Part shown: positions 17,170 through 27,558 of the stretch, piece after piece
Position numbering within the stretch: the first letter of the stretch is position 1
Layout of the letters: each line of letters starts with the position of its first letter
NCBI GenBank assembly: GCA_019801415.1
Contig: JAHVJD010000005.1
Span: 124,001 to 188,000, forward strand
Length of the DNA stretch: 64,000 nt
From: Nocardioides marinus
GTDB taxonomy: Bacteria; Pseudomonadota; Alphaproteobacteria; Rhodobacterales; Rhodobacteraceae
Direction: 5' to 3'
The notes under the pieces: model-generated
What the model was told of the DNA's origin: nothing
What the model saw: the letters and a program-made list of their open reading frames with translations, nothing else
Database searches by the model: none
Translations under genes and position numbers: made by a program

Positions 17170-17643
17170 TCAGCAATCGCCCTTGCTGCACAGCTGGTCC
17201 TTGACCAGCGGCCCGGCTTTGCCGAAGTCCATCTGACCGGTGTACTTCGCCTTCAGGGCGCCCATGACCTTGCCCATGTCGCGAATCGACTCGGCACCGG
17301 TTTCGGCCACGGCCTCCCTGATCGCTTCTTCGACCTCGTCGTCGCTGAGCTGCTTGGGAAGGAATTCCTCTATGATCGCGATTTCGCCCAGTTCCCGCTC
17401 TGCCAGATCCAGACGTCCGCCTTCCTCGTAGGCCCGTGCGCTTTCCTTGCGCTGCTTCGTCATCTTGCCGAGAATCGCCAGGATTTCGGCTTCATCGATA
17501 CCGCTTTCTTCACCGTCCGCGCGGGCGGCGATCTCCCGATCCTTGATCGCGGCGTTGATCAGCCGCAGCGTGCACAGCCGCTCGGCCGCCTTGTCTTTCA
17601 TCGCTTGCTTCAGGGCCTGGTTGACCCGCGTGCGCGTATCCAT
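17170..17643 (-). CDS. GatB/YqeY domain protein
   Basis: 157 residues. It matches YqeY, a helical protein related to the C-terminal tRNA-binding domain of GatB: the N-terminal MKDKAAERLCTLRLINAAIK, then EESGIDEAEILAILGKMTKQ, and the C-terminal EEFLPKQLSDDEV plus MGKVMGALK. It may bind tRNA, but no reaction is established. Start ATG 17643 gives the usual N-terminus (MDTRTRVNQAL); upstream ATGs in the same frame lack a good SD too, so the start carries some doubt. It is divergent from carA, with a clean palindrome between them. Confidence 0.88.
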   Translation of the reverse strand: MDTRTRVNQALKQAMKDKAAERLCTLRLINAAIKDREIAARADGEESGIDEAEILAILGKMTKQRKESARAYEEGGRLDLAERELGEIAIIEEFLPKQLSDDEVEEAIREAVAETGAESIRDMGKVMGALKAKYTGQMDFGKAGPLVKDQLCSKGDC

Positions 17644-17704
17644 TTGCAAAAGCATCCCCATGGTTGCCGAACACCGATGGTTAGCCATTCTCGCGAGGCA
17701 GTGC

Positions 17705-17721
17705 AAGTTTAGCGTAAACTT
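17705..17721. promoter_or_regulatory. Palindrome between yqeY and carA
   Basis: AAGTTTA-GCG-TAAACTT is a perfect 7-bp inverted repeat, 62 bases before yqeY and 105 before carA. It has the size and symmetry of an operator for a dimeric repressor; the regulator is unknown. Confidence 0.45.
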
Positions 17722-17763
17722 TCGATTTCCGCCGCTGCGTCACACTGGCCACTGGCTGCAGGC

Positions 17764-17792
17764 TTGACCCGCATCTGCCCTCCCCTTACAAG
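17764..17792 (+). promoter_or_regulatory. Candidate promoter of carA
   Basis: TTGACC (17764-17769), a 17-base spacer and TACAAG (17787-17792) lie 34 bases before the ATG, a good sigma-70 match. Confidence 0.6.
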
Positions 17793-17825
17793 CCCATGAA
17801 TTTCACCCGCATGGAGACTCGCGCA

Positions 17826-18986
<1,161 letters not shown>

Positions 18987-19015
18987 GCCCTTCGTAAAAA
19001 CAACCACTTATCGGC

Positions 19016-19023
19016 ATGGTTAA
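19016..19023 (-). promoter_or_regulatory. CtrA-like half-site upstream of the glycosyltransferase
   Basis: ATGGTTAA reads TTAACCAT on the minus strand, the half-site described for CtrA in alphaproteobacteria. A second imperfect repeat (ATGGTA-TT-TACCAT, then CTTAA) follows at once. An 8-base match alone is weak evidence. Confidence 0.3.
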
Positions 19024-19053
19024 GATGGTATTTACCATTTCTTAAACTCCCGA

Positions 19054-19087
19054 CTACCAGCCTGAACGTCTCAGTTCAGGTTGGTAG
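19054..19087 (+). promoter_or_regulatory. 14-bp hairpin in the glycosyltransferase leader
   Basis: CTACCAGCCTGAAC and GTTCAGGTTGGTAG pair over 14 bp (one G-U) around a GTCTCA loop. The hairpin ends about four bases before the SD-like AAGG and ten bases before the ATG, with no T run after it. It could weaken translation initiation or end the carA transcript. Confidence 0.5.
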
Positions 19088-19097
19088 AAGGTTGGCA

Positions 19098-21020
19098 ATG
19101 GGCGTTGTTTCACATCCGCTGCGGTTCTTGCGACCGCGACACGACAAGGGGCCGGACGCCCCGAAGGTTGCGCCGCCCGTTGCTGGTGACGACCTGCTCA
19201 AGGCGCTGGTGCTGCGCCAACACCAGAAGGCCGAGCTCGGACGAATACTGATCGCCGAGGGGCTGGCCGAGGAAGATGAAGTCCTGGCGGCGCTGTCGCA
19301 GCAGTATGCCATGCCGCGGGTCGACCTGGAGGGGCAGATCGGCTCGGCCCGCTTGCTCGTTGCAAAGCCCGCCCGCTTCTGGCTGCGTCACGACGCGATC
19401 CCCTGGATACAGCTTGGTCAGACAGTGACCATCGCCATCGCCCATCCGGACCGCTTTGAACAGCTGCGCCAGGAGTTGCGCGGCTGCTTTGACGACATCA
19501 CCCCCGTGCTGGCCAAGGAAAGCCAGATCACCGCGCTGCTGACCCGGCATTTCAGCCCGGCCATGGTGCAACAGGCCAGCTGCAGCGTGTCACAAAGGCT
19601 CAGTTGCCGGAACCTGGATCTGGCGCGCGGCAAGGCACTGTTGATCGCATGCATTCTGCCAACGATCACGTTGGTCGCTCTGGCCCCGGCGGCCACGTTT
19701 GCAGGGCTCTGCGGCGTGGCGCTGTCCTCGGTCTTTCTGTTCACGCTGCTGAAACTGTGCGGTCTTGCCAGCAGCTGTACCGAGCGTGGCCGCCCAGCTG
19801 TGACATCGCACTCGGCCACAGCCCCCCCTCCCCGTCCGGTGATTTCGGTCATGGTGCCGCTGTTTCGCGAAGCGGCGATCAGCCGCGCCCTGCTGCACAG
19901 GTTGCGAAAGCTGACGTACCCACGGGCGCTCACCGATATCATCCTCGTGCTGGAAGCCCACGACGACATCACCCGTCGCGCCTTGTCGCACATCCAGCTG
20001 CCGCCCTGGATCCGAGTGGTGGAGGTTCCGGCCTTTGGCGGGCTGACAACCAAACCGCGGGCGATGAACTATGCCCTGAATTTCTGCCGCGGCGAAATTG
20101 TCGGCGTCTGGGATGCGGAGGACGCCCCCCAGAAGGATCAGCTGGAAACCGTCGCGGGCGCCTTTTCCACGGCACCGCCCCAAACCGCCTGTTTCCAGGG
20201 GGTTCTGGACTACTACAACCCCGATACCAACTGGATTGCCCGCTGCTTCACGCTCGAATATGGTAGCTGGTTCCGCATTGTCCTACGGGGCATTGCCCGC
20301 TTTGGGTTGGTGGTGCCCCTGGGGGGCACAACGATGTTCATTCGCCGCAAGGTGCTGGAAGAGCTTGGGGGCTGGGATGCCCATAACGTGACCGAGGACG
20401 CGGACCTGGGCGTGCGTCTGTACCGGGCGGGCTACCGTACGCAAATGTTGCCAACCACCACCTACGAGGAAGCCAATTGCCGTCCCTGGCCCTGGGTCAA
20501 ACAGCGCTCGCGCTGGTTGAAGGGCTTCATGGTCACCTACCTCGTGCACATGCGACAGCCCTTGCGCCTGCTCGCCGATCTCGGCGTGAAGCGGTTCCTG
20601 GGCTTTCAGGCCTTCTTCATCGGCACCATAGGCCAGTTTATCTTCGCGCCGATCCTGTGGTCATTCTGGCTGATCACGCTGGGCCTGCCGCACCCGAGTT
20701 CTTCCTCGGTACCGGCTGGCGTCCTGATGCTGGCAGCGGCGACGCTGGTATTCTTTGAATTGCTGGGCCTGGTTCTCGGCGTCGCCGCTGCGTTTGCAAT
20801 GCGGCGGCCCCACTTGGCCCTTTGGGCACCGAGCCTGATCCTGTACTTCCCAATGGGGGTGATCGCCGTCGCCAAGGCCGCCTATGAACTGCTCGTCTGC
20901 CCGTTTTTCTGGGACAAGACCGCCCATGGCATCGAAACCCCGGACAAAACGGCGGAGCGACCGCGCCGCTGGGGCCGCCTCAGCCGCGCCCGCTCGCATC
21001 CTGCTTCAATCGAGTCATGA
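19098..21020 (+). CDS. Family 2 glycosyltransferase with MshEN-like N-terminal domain
   Basis: 640 residues. Residues ~30-165 resemble the GspE/MshE N-terminal domain, with ELGRILIAEGLAEEDE followed by the L-x3-L-x2-Q pattern. Two membrane helices follow (~180-225), then a GT2 catalytic domain (~247-480) with VMVPLFREA, DAED (339-342, metal and sugar nucleotide), TEDADLG (432-438) and QRSRW (469-473). More helices lie at the C-terminus. This is the architecture of processive, membrane-bound polysaccharide synthases (XagB-like). The polymer is unknown. The start is ATG 19098; a TTG two codons earlier is possible. The 3' end overlaps the convergent GntR gene by 41 bases. The leader holds a strong hairpin. 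Confidence 0.88.
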   Translation: MGVVSHPLRFLRPRHDKGPDAPKVAPPVAGDDLLKALVLRQHQKAELGRILIAEGLAEEDEVLAALSQQYAMPRVDLEGQIGSARLLVAKPARFWLRHDAIPWIQLGQTVTIAIAHPDRFEQLRQELRGCFDDITPVLAKESQITALLTRHFSPAMVQQASCSVSQRLSCRNLDLARGKALLIACILPTITLVALAPAATFAGLCGVALSSVFLFTLLKLCGLASSCTERGRPAVTSHSATAPPPRPVISVMVPLFREAAISRALLHRLRKLTYPRALTDIILVLEAHDDITRRALSHIQLPPWIRVVEVPAFGGLTTKPRAMNYALNFCRGEIVGVWDAEDAPQKDQLETVAGAFSTAPPQTACFQGVLDYYNPDTNWIARCFTLEYGSWFRIVLRGIARFGLVVPLGGTTMFIRRKVLEELGGWDAHNVTEDADLGVRLYRAGYRTQMLPTTTYEEANCRPWPWVKQRSRWLKGFMVTYLVHMRQPLRLLADLGVKRFLGFQAFFIGTIGQFIFAPILWSFWLITLGLPHPSSSSVPAGVLMLAAATLVFFELLGLVLGVAAAFAMRRPHLALWAPSLILYFPMGVIAVAKAAYELLVCPFFWDKTAHGIETPDKTAERPRRWGRLSRARSHPASIES

Positions 21021-21624
21021 AGGCGATCGAGATGTGATCCTTCAGCGCCTGCCCGGCGGCGGCTTCATCCCGGCGGCTGATCGCGTCGACGATGCCCTTG
21101 TGCTCTGACTGGGCGATCTCGCTGCGCCCTTCCGCCGCGAGCGAGGTGGTCGCCATCAATGCCATCGTCCGGTGCACCAAATCCAGTTGCTGCACCAGGT
21201 AGCGATTGTGCGAGGCGAGGTGGATCTGCTCGTGGAAACGACGATTGGCCTTGGACAACGCAGCAGGATCACCGATCAGCCTGTCATCTTCCTTGACCAT
21301 TTCCTGAAGCACCCGGATTTCTTCCTCGGTGGCATGGCGCGCCGCGAGCTGTGCCGCCAGCCCCTCCAACTCTCGCCGGACGATATAGAGTTCCGCCATC
21401 TGATTGTGGTCGAGGGAGGCGACAATCAGCGAGCGCCCGTCGCGCTCCAGAAGCGACTGCGTCTCCAGCCGTTGCAACGCCTCGCGGATCGGGGTGCGCG
21501 ACACACCAAAACGCTCCGCCAGATCGCTTTCCACCAGCCGATCCCCCGGTTTATAGATCCCGGTATCAATCGCTTCGAGGATCAGCGCATAGGCGTCTTT
21601 CTGGTGGCTGCGGCTCTGGCTCAT
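20980..21624 (-). CDS. GntR family regulator (FadR/FCD type)
   Basis: 214 residues from ATG 21624; the ATG two codons upstream (21630) directly touches the GGGA SD, so 21624 fits better. The winged helix at ~10-70 shows YKPGDRLVESDLAERFGVSR and TPIREALQRLE, the GntR signature. The C-terminal FCD helical domain (~85-210) shows the metal/ligand-type pattern with FHEQIHLASHN and EHKGIVDAI. Such regulators usually sense an organic acid and repress neighbouring catabolic genes, but no obvious catabolic operon is adjacent, so the target is unknown. It is divergent from the HAD nucleotidase gene. Confidence 0.92.
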   Translation of the reverse strand: MSQSRSHQKDAYALILEAIDTGIYKPGDRLVESDLAERFGVSRTPIREALQRLETQSLLERDGRSLIVASLDHNQMAELYIVRRELEGLAAQLAARHATEEEIRVLQEMVKEDDRLIGDPAALSKANRRFHEQIHLASHNRYLVQQLDLVHRTMALMATTSLAAEGRSEIAQSEHKGIVDAISRRDEAAAGQALKDHISIAFMTRLKQDASGRG

Positions 21625-21766
21625 CTTCATTCCCGTTTTCTGTGATCTGCCAATCTCTACAGCCCACGACGCGGCATTCAACCCTGCCGCCGCCTCAGCG
21701 CCGAAAACCCGCAGGCAAAATGCAGTTTTGATTGCAAATACCGCCACCGCCGCCTAGGGGAAGCCC

Positions 21767-22411
21767 ATGCCCAAGCAATTCTTCTCCCACGTCCGACAAT
21801 GGGTGTTCGATCTCGACAACACCCTGTATCCGCCGTCCGCCCGCCTTTTCGACCAGATCGAAGTCAAAATGACGGCCTATGTGCAGGAAGCGCTGGGACT
21901 CAGCCAGCCAGAGGCTGACCGGTTGCGCGGCGACTACTGGCGTGACCACGGCACGACCCTGGCAGGGCTGATGCGAGAGCATGATCTGGACCCGGTCCCC
22001 TACCTGGAGGCGGTGCACGATATTTCCCTCGATCACCTCGAACCGGATCCATCCCTTGCAGCGCATATTCGCGACCTTCCGGGGCGGAAGTATGTCTACA
22101 CGAACGGGTCTGCTCCCTATGCCGAACGCGTGCTGGCAGCGCGCGGGTTGAGCGGATTGTTCGATGGCATCTACGGCGTGGAGCACGCCGACTACCAGCC
22201 CAAACCGGACCGGCGTGCCTTTGACAAGGTGTTCGCCCTTGCCCGGATCGACCCTTCAAAGGCAGCGATGTTCGAAGACGACCCCCGCAACCTTTCGGCG
22301 CCCCATGCAATGGGCATGCGAACTGTCTACGTTGCACCAGAGCCGCTGATGGCCGATCACATTCACCATCATGCCGATGATCTGACCGCCTTTCTGGCCA
22401 GGCTGATCTGA
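21767..22411 (+). CDS. HAD-superfamily pyrimidine 5'-nucleotidase
   Basis: 214 residues. HAD motif I is VFDLDNTLYPP (residues ~13-23, nucleophile Asp15), motif II is YTNGS, motif III Lys is in DYQPKPD, and motif IV is FEDDPRN. The helical cap and length match the Sdt1/PynA-like pyrimidine 5'-nucleotidase group, which removes phosphate from UMP, CMP or modified pyrimidine nucleotides. The start follows AGGGGAAG. It lies divergent from the GntR gene with about 140 bases between. The exact substrate cannot be told from sequence. Confidence 0.9.
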   Translation: MPKQFFSHVRQWVFDLDNTLYPPSARLFDQIEVKMTAYVQEALGLSQPEADRLRGDYWRDHGTTLAGLMREHDLDPVPYLEAVHDISLDHLEPDPSLAAHIRDLPGRKYVYTNGSAPYAERVLAARGLSGLFDGIYGVEHADYQPKPDRRAFDKVFALARIDPSKAAMFEDDPRNLSAPHAMGMRTVYVAPEPLMADHIHHHADDLTAFLARLI

Positions 22412-22522
22412 TCCCTGCTGGCGCAGGGCCAGGCTTTGTCGGCGGCTGCGGCAAAATGTGCCTGTTTCAGTCATCTTCAGCTGCATATATGCCCCGGTGA
22501 TACAGATCATCGGAGCTCTTCC

Positions 22523-22771
22523 ATGTCCGCATATACCCTCCCCGACCGTCTGAGCCTGTGGCAGCGTGTTCTGTTTGCAATCCCGCTGCTGGGGCGGATC
22601 ATGAAAGAAGTGGCCTACGGGCCGGAGGAAAATTTCTCGTATGCGCTGGTGGCGTTGGTCAGCCTGTGGGGGTGCTCGATCCTGCTGTTCGGCCTGCCCG
22701 GGCTATATCTCCCGGCGCTCTGCTTCGTGCCGGTAATGTTTGCCCTGCTGCTGGGCATCACCCGCGGCTGA
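22523..22771 (+). CDS. Small two-helix membrane protein
   Basis: 82 residues from ATG 22523 with CGGAG upstream. The N-terminal third is amphipathic (LSLWQRVLFAIPLLGRIMKEV), and two hydrophobic helices follow (YALVALVSLWGCSILLFG and LYLPALCFVPVMFALLLG). I do not recognise a named family; the composition and clean start suggest a real gene conserved in relatives. It sits between a nucleotidase and a UbiH-type hydroxylase on the same strand. Confidence 0.7.
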   Translation: MSAYTLPDRLSLWQRVLFAIPLLGRIMKEVAYGPEENFSYALVALVSLWGCSILLFGLPGLYLPALCFVPVMFALLLGITRG

Positions 22772-22850
22772 GAACGATAGCGCGCAGGTATCCGCTTGTG
22801 TTTTTGCCCCTTGCGCGCCTATCTCTGGCCCAGACACGGAGGGCAGATAC

Positions 22851-24047
22851 ATGGCCGAAACCTGCGACATCCTGATTTCCGGTGGCGGTATTGCCGGCCT
22901 CACGGCCGCCGCCGCCTTTGCCGCCAGCGGCTTTTCCGTGATCTGCGCCGATCCCGCACCGCCAGTGACCGAACGCGACGCCGACGGCTCAGATCTGCGC
23001 ACCACCGCCTTCCTGCAACCTGCACAGACCCTGTTGGACCGTTGCGGCGTGTGGCCTCGACTGGCGGATCACGCCGCCCCCTTGCAGGTGATGCGCATCG
23101 TCGATGCAGGCGGTGCCCGGCCCGAGCCGCGGGTGGTCAAGGATTTCAACGCCGCTGACATCTCGGGCCAGCCGTTTGGCTGGAACCTCCCCAACTGGCT
23201 GTTGCGGCGCGAGCTGATTGCCAGGCTGGCCGAATTGCCCAACGCCGATTTGCGGTTTGGCACCGGAACGACCGGCCTGTTCACGCGCACCGAGGCCGCG
23301 CACGTCAGCCTGAGCGACGGCAGCCAGATCCAGGCGAGGCTGGTGGTGGCCTGCGATGGTCGCAATTCGCCAATGCGCAGGGCTGCTGGCATTCCGGTAA
23401 AGACAACCCGTTACGGCCAAAAGGCGCTGGCCTTTGCGGTCACCCATCCCAGCCCCCACGACAATGTCTCGACCGAGATCCATCGCTCCGGCGGACCCTT
23501 CACGCTCGTACCACTGCCGGATTACCAGGGGCGCCCTTCCTCTGCAGTGGTCTGGATGGAACGCGGCCCCCGTGCGCAGCAATTGCTGGATCTGGACACC
23601 GAAGCCTTTGAGGCTGCGATGACGGAACGCAGCTGCGGGCTGTATGGTGATCTGAAGCTGGCGTCGCGCCGCACCATCTGGCCGATCATCAGCCAATCCG
23701 CGCAACGGCTGAACGGCGAGAGGCTGGCGCTGATGGCCGAGGCCGCTCACGTCGTGCCGCCGATCGGGGCACAGGGACTGAACATGTCGCTCGGCGACCT
23801 TCGTTGCCTGCTGGAGCTGGCTGCCGCCCGCCCCGAGGGGTTGGGTGATGCAGAGATGCTGGCCGCCTATCACAAGGCCCGCCACGGCGAGATCCTGCTG
23901 CGGGTCACCGGCATAGATCTGCTGAATCGCACGTCGATGCTGGCCCCCCGCCCCTTGCGCGATCTGCGGGCCCTGGGACTGAATGCGCTGTATTCACTGG
24001 CCCCGGTGCGCAAGACGCTGATGCAGATGGGGCTGGGCGTTAAGTAA
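22851..24047 (+). CDS. UbiH/UbiF/COQ6-type FAD-dependent hydroxylase
   Basis: 398 residues, class A flavoprotein monooxygenase. The dinucleotide-binding motif ISGGGIAGL is at the N-terminus, the DG motif ACDGRNSPMR in the middle, and the second FAD motif AEAAHVVPPIGAQGLNMSLGD near residue 300. This family adds hydroxyl groups to the ubiquinone ring; alphaproteobacteria often use one or two such enzymes (UbiH, UbiF, UbiL), and I cannot tell the position specificity. ATG 22851 follows CGGAGGG. The gene is followed by a hairpin shared with the convergent aminotransferase gene. Confidence 0.92.
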   Translation: MAETCDILISGGGIAGLTAAAAFAASGFSVICADPAPPVTERDADGSDLRTTAFLQPAQTLLDRCGVWPRLADHAAPLQVMRIVDAGGARPEPRVVKDFNAADISGQPFGWNLPNWLLRRELIARLAELPNADLRFGTGTTGLFTRTEAAHVSLSDGSQIQARLVVACDGRNSPMRRAAGIPVKTTRYGQKALAFAVTHPSPHDNVSTEIHRSGGPFTLVPLPDYQGRPSSAVVWMERGPRAQQLLDLDTEAFEAAMTERSCGLYGDLKLASRRTIWPIISQSAQRLNGERLALMAEAAHVVPPIGAQGLNMSLGDLRCLLELAAARPEGLGDAEMLAAYHKARHGEILLRVTGIDLLNRTSMLAPRPLRDLRALGLNALYSLAPVRKTLMQMGLGVK

Positions 24048-24077
24048 AAAAGCGGCTTTCCCCTTGGGAAAGCCGCT
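24046..24077 (-). terminator. Terminator between convergent genes
   Basis: Stem AGCGGCTTTCCC/GGGAAAGCCGCT with a 3-base loop. On the minus strand it runs into TTTTTA, an intrinsic terminator for the aminotransferase gene; it abuts the hydroxylase stop. Confidence 0.88.
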
Positions 24078-24123
24078 GCCTCCGGCGAGAGTATTTGGGC
24101 AAAGATGAAGCCCGGCGGTCGGT

Positions 24124-25248
24124 TTACAGAACCTGGTCCACCACCGTCTTCAGCCGCGCCAGGGTGGCGTCGACATCATAGAGCTTGTCGAGACCGAACA
24201 GACCGAGACGGAAGGTGCGGAAATCGGCGGGCTCGTCGCATTGCAGCGGCACGCCCGCGGCGATCTGAGTGCCCAGCGCCAGGAACTTCTTGCCGTTCTG
24301 CACGTCCGGGTCACTGGTGTAGCTCACCACAACGCCCGGCGCGCCAAAGCCCTCGGCCGCGACCGACGTGATCCCCTTGTCCTTGAGCATCATGCGCACA
24401 CCGTTGCCCAGCTTCCATTGCGCCTCGCGCAGGCGCTCGAAGCCATATTCCCGGGTCTCGAGCATCGTGTCGCGGAAGGCCTTCAACGCATCTGTCGGCA
24501 TGGTGGCATGATAGGCGTGGCCACCGTCCTCATAGGCCTTCATGATCGCGCGCCACTGCTTCAGGTTCAGCGCAAAGCTGTCCGAGGCAGTCTCCTCGAG
24601 ACACTTCAGCGCACGATCCGAGAACATGACCAGCCCTGCCGAAGGAGACGCGCTCCAGCCTTTTTGCGGGGCGGAGATCAGCACGTCGACACCAGTGGCC
24701 TGCATATCGATCCAGGCGCATCCGGAGGCAATGCAGTCCAGCACCATCAGCGCACCGACCTCATGCGCGGCTGCCGCCATTGCCTTTACATACTCATCCG
24801 GGAGTATCACCCCGGCGGCAGTTTCCACATGCGGCGCAAAGACGATGTCCGGCTTCTGGTCCTTGATCGCAGCGACGACCTCGGTGATCGGCGCGGGTTC
24901 GAACGGGGAGGCGGAGTCATTTCCGGTTTGACGCGCCTTCATCACAGTGGCCGACGCGGTGAGACCGCCTGTTTCGAAAATCTGGCTCCAGCGATAGGAG
25001 AACCAGCCATTGCGCACCACCAGCGCGTCGGCGCCACGGGCGAACTGGCGGGCCACGGCCTCCATCGCGTAGGTTCCGCCGCCGGGCACCAGTGCCACGG
25101 CTTCGGCCTTGTAGACCTCTTTCAGCATGCTGTTGATGTCCAACATGACCTGCTGAAATGTCTTGGACATGTGGTTCAACGAGCGGTCGGTGAATACCAC
25201 TGAGAATTCATCCAGACCCTCGGGGTCAACGGTGTCGAGCAATGCCAT
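24124..25248 (-). CDS. Class V aminotransferase (alanine--glyoxylate type)
   Basis: 374 residues. Class V PLP fold with ALVPGGGTYAMEAV (cofactor phosphate region), LMVLDCIASGCA (Asp that pairs the pyridine N) and ISAPQKGWSASPSAG, where Lys196 should bind PLP. The nearest group is alanine- or serine-glyoxylate/pyruvate aminotransferases. The start ATG 25248 gives an unusual N-terminus but fits homologous length; the frame is open to 25305. Two Lrp/AsnC regulators follow in the upstream direction on the same strand, so the three may form one unit concerned with amino acids. The substrate is not certain. Confidence 0.85.
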   Translation of the reverse strand: MALLDTVDPEGLDEFSVVFTDRSLNHMSKTFQQVMLDINSMLKEVYKAEAVALVPGGGTYAMEAVARQFARGADALVVRNGWFSYRWSQIFETGGLTASATVMKARQTGNDSASPFEPAPITEVVAAIKDQKPDIVFAPHVETAAGVILPDEYVKAMAAAAHEVGALMVLDCIASGCAWIDMQATGVDVLISAPQKGWSASPSAGLVMFSDRALKCLEETASDSFALNLKQWRAIMKAYEDGGHAYHATMPTDALKAFRDTMLETREYGFERLREAQWKLGNGVRMMLKDKGITSVAAEGFGAPGVVVSYTSDPDVQNGKKFLALGTQIAAGVPLQCDEPADFRTFRLGLFGLDKLYDVDATLARLKTVVDQVL

Positions 25249-25321
25249 GTCGGCCTCCCATTCTGTTCTGCCCACAGGGCTAGCGACTGCTGGCCGGTTT
25301 GGCAAACCCTGCTTTGACGCT

Positions 25322-25780
25322 TCATCCCAGTGGGCCGGGGCGACGTTCTTCGCTCAACAGCACATTCGCATCCACGCTCCCCACCCCAGGCAAGGTCATC
25401 ACCCGGCGCCGCAGCACCCTTTCGAAATCGGAGATGTCGCGCGCGGCCACGCGCAACCGGTAGTCATACATGCCAAGAACATGCTCGACCGTCTGCACTT
25501 CGGGAATGGCCGCAACGGCGCGTTCGAAATCCTCCAGGCTAATTCGCCCCTTTGTCGCCAGTTTCACGCCAAGGAAAACAGTGACGCCGAAGCCCAGCTT
25601 TTCACTGTCCAGATCCAGCCTGCGCCCAGCAATGATGCCGGTATCCTGAAGACGCTTGATCCGTCGCCAGGTGGCCGGCTGGCTGAGCCCCAGCTGCCGC
25701 CCCAAGGCTCCGGCCGACTGGCTGGCATCACGCGACAGCGCGCGCAGCAGGGCATAATCGATATCATCGAGCGAGATCAT
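25322..25780 (-). CDS. Lrp/AsnC family regulator (second of a pair)
   Basis: 152 residues. An N-terminal winged HTH (IDYALLRALSRDASQS, then LGRQLGLSQPATWRRIKRLQDTGII) is followed by a RAM/ligand domain (VTVFLGVKLA, PEVQTVEHVLGMYDYRLRV). Its ATG overlaps the stop of the upstream Lrp gene (ATGA), so the two are translationally coupled and may form mixed oligomers. Lrp proteins usually respond to an amino acid and control amino acid metabolism or transport. Targets could be the downstream aminotransferase or ilvC. Confidence 0.93.
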   Translation of the reverse strand: MISLDDIDYALLRALSRDASQSAGALGRQLGLSQPATWRRIKRLQDTGIIAGRRLDLDSEKLGFGVTVFLGVKLATKGRISLEDFERAVAAIPEVQTVEHVLGMYDYRLRVAARDISDFERVLRRRVMTLPGVGSVDANVLLSEERRPGPLG

Positions 25781-26232
25781 ACCGGCAGCACCTCATCGGA
25801 TTTGAGACGCGCGACATGCATTAGCGCCTCGATGTCCGCGATATGGGGAAGGTTCAGGATCGCAGCGCGGTAGATCTGCTGATAATGCGGCATGTCCTGT
25901 GCAATCACCGAGAGCCGTACATCGACCTGCCCGAGGAAGGTCTGGATTTCCAGCACCTCGGGAATTTTGCGCGCGCCTTCGATGAATTCGTCAAAGGCCC
26001 GCGGATTGGTCTTGTCCAGCGTCACGCGCAGCGAGACCTCGACCTCATAGCCCAGCGCGCGCCAGTCGATCACCGCGCGTTGCCCCAGGATCACCCCGGT
26101 CTCGCGCAACTTGTCCAGCCGTCGCGACAGCCGAGCCGCCGTTAGTCCGAGACGTTCCGCGAGGTCCGGAATCGATTGCGTCGGGTCGGCCTGCAAGTAG
26201 CGAAGAATGCGTCGGTCGAGATCATCAAGCAT
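25777..26232 (-). CDS. Lrp/AsnC family regulator (first of a pair)
   Basis: 151 residues. The HTH shows LDDLDRRILRYLQADPTQS and LAERLGLTAARLSRRLDKL; the C-terminal RAM domain shows VSLRVTLDK and PEVLEIQTFLGQVDVRL. It is clearly a paralogue of the following gene, with which it overlaps by four bases. It is divergent from ilvC with 132 bases between the starts. The ilvC -10 box lacks a good -35, as expected for an activator-dependent promoter, so control of ilvC by this regulator is a fair guess. Confidence 0.93.
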   Translation of the reverse strand: MLDDLDRRILRYLQADPTQSIPDLAERLGLTAARLSRRLDKLRETGVILGQRAVIDWRALGYEVEVSLRVTLDKTNPRAFDEFIEGARKIPEVLEIQTFLGQVDVRLSVIAQDMPHYQQIYRAAILNLPHIADIEALMHVARLKSDEVLPV

Positions 26233-26286
26233 GAATACATCACTATTTCATCTTCTGACGAATGACCACCATGAAAAACGCCCTAA

Positions 26287-27387
<1,101 letters not shown>

Positions 27388-27423
27388 AGCGCCCGCGGAA
27401 CCTCCCGCTTAGCTTACCTCTGC

Positions 27424-27456
27424 AGGGCGCTCCATTTGGGGCGCCCTATCTTTTTT
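27424..27456 (+). terminator. Rho-independent terminator of ilvC
   Basis: Stem AGGGCGC/GCGCCCT around a 10-base loop, followed by ATC and a run of six T (27451-27456). Confidence 0.88.
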
Positions 27457-27558
27457 GCACAATTTCTTTCGAGCTGAGGCAGCCCTTTTGGACCGTTTGC
27501 CGGATGGCCACGCGCAGCCGCAAGTAAGCGCCAGCCCCCATGGGGAAGGAGACAGGAA

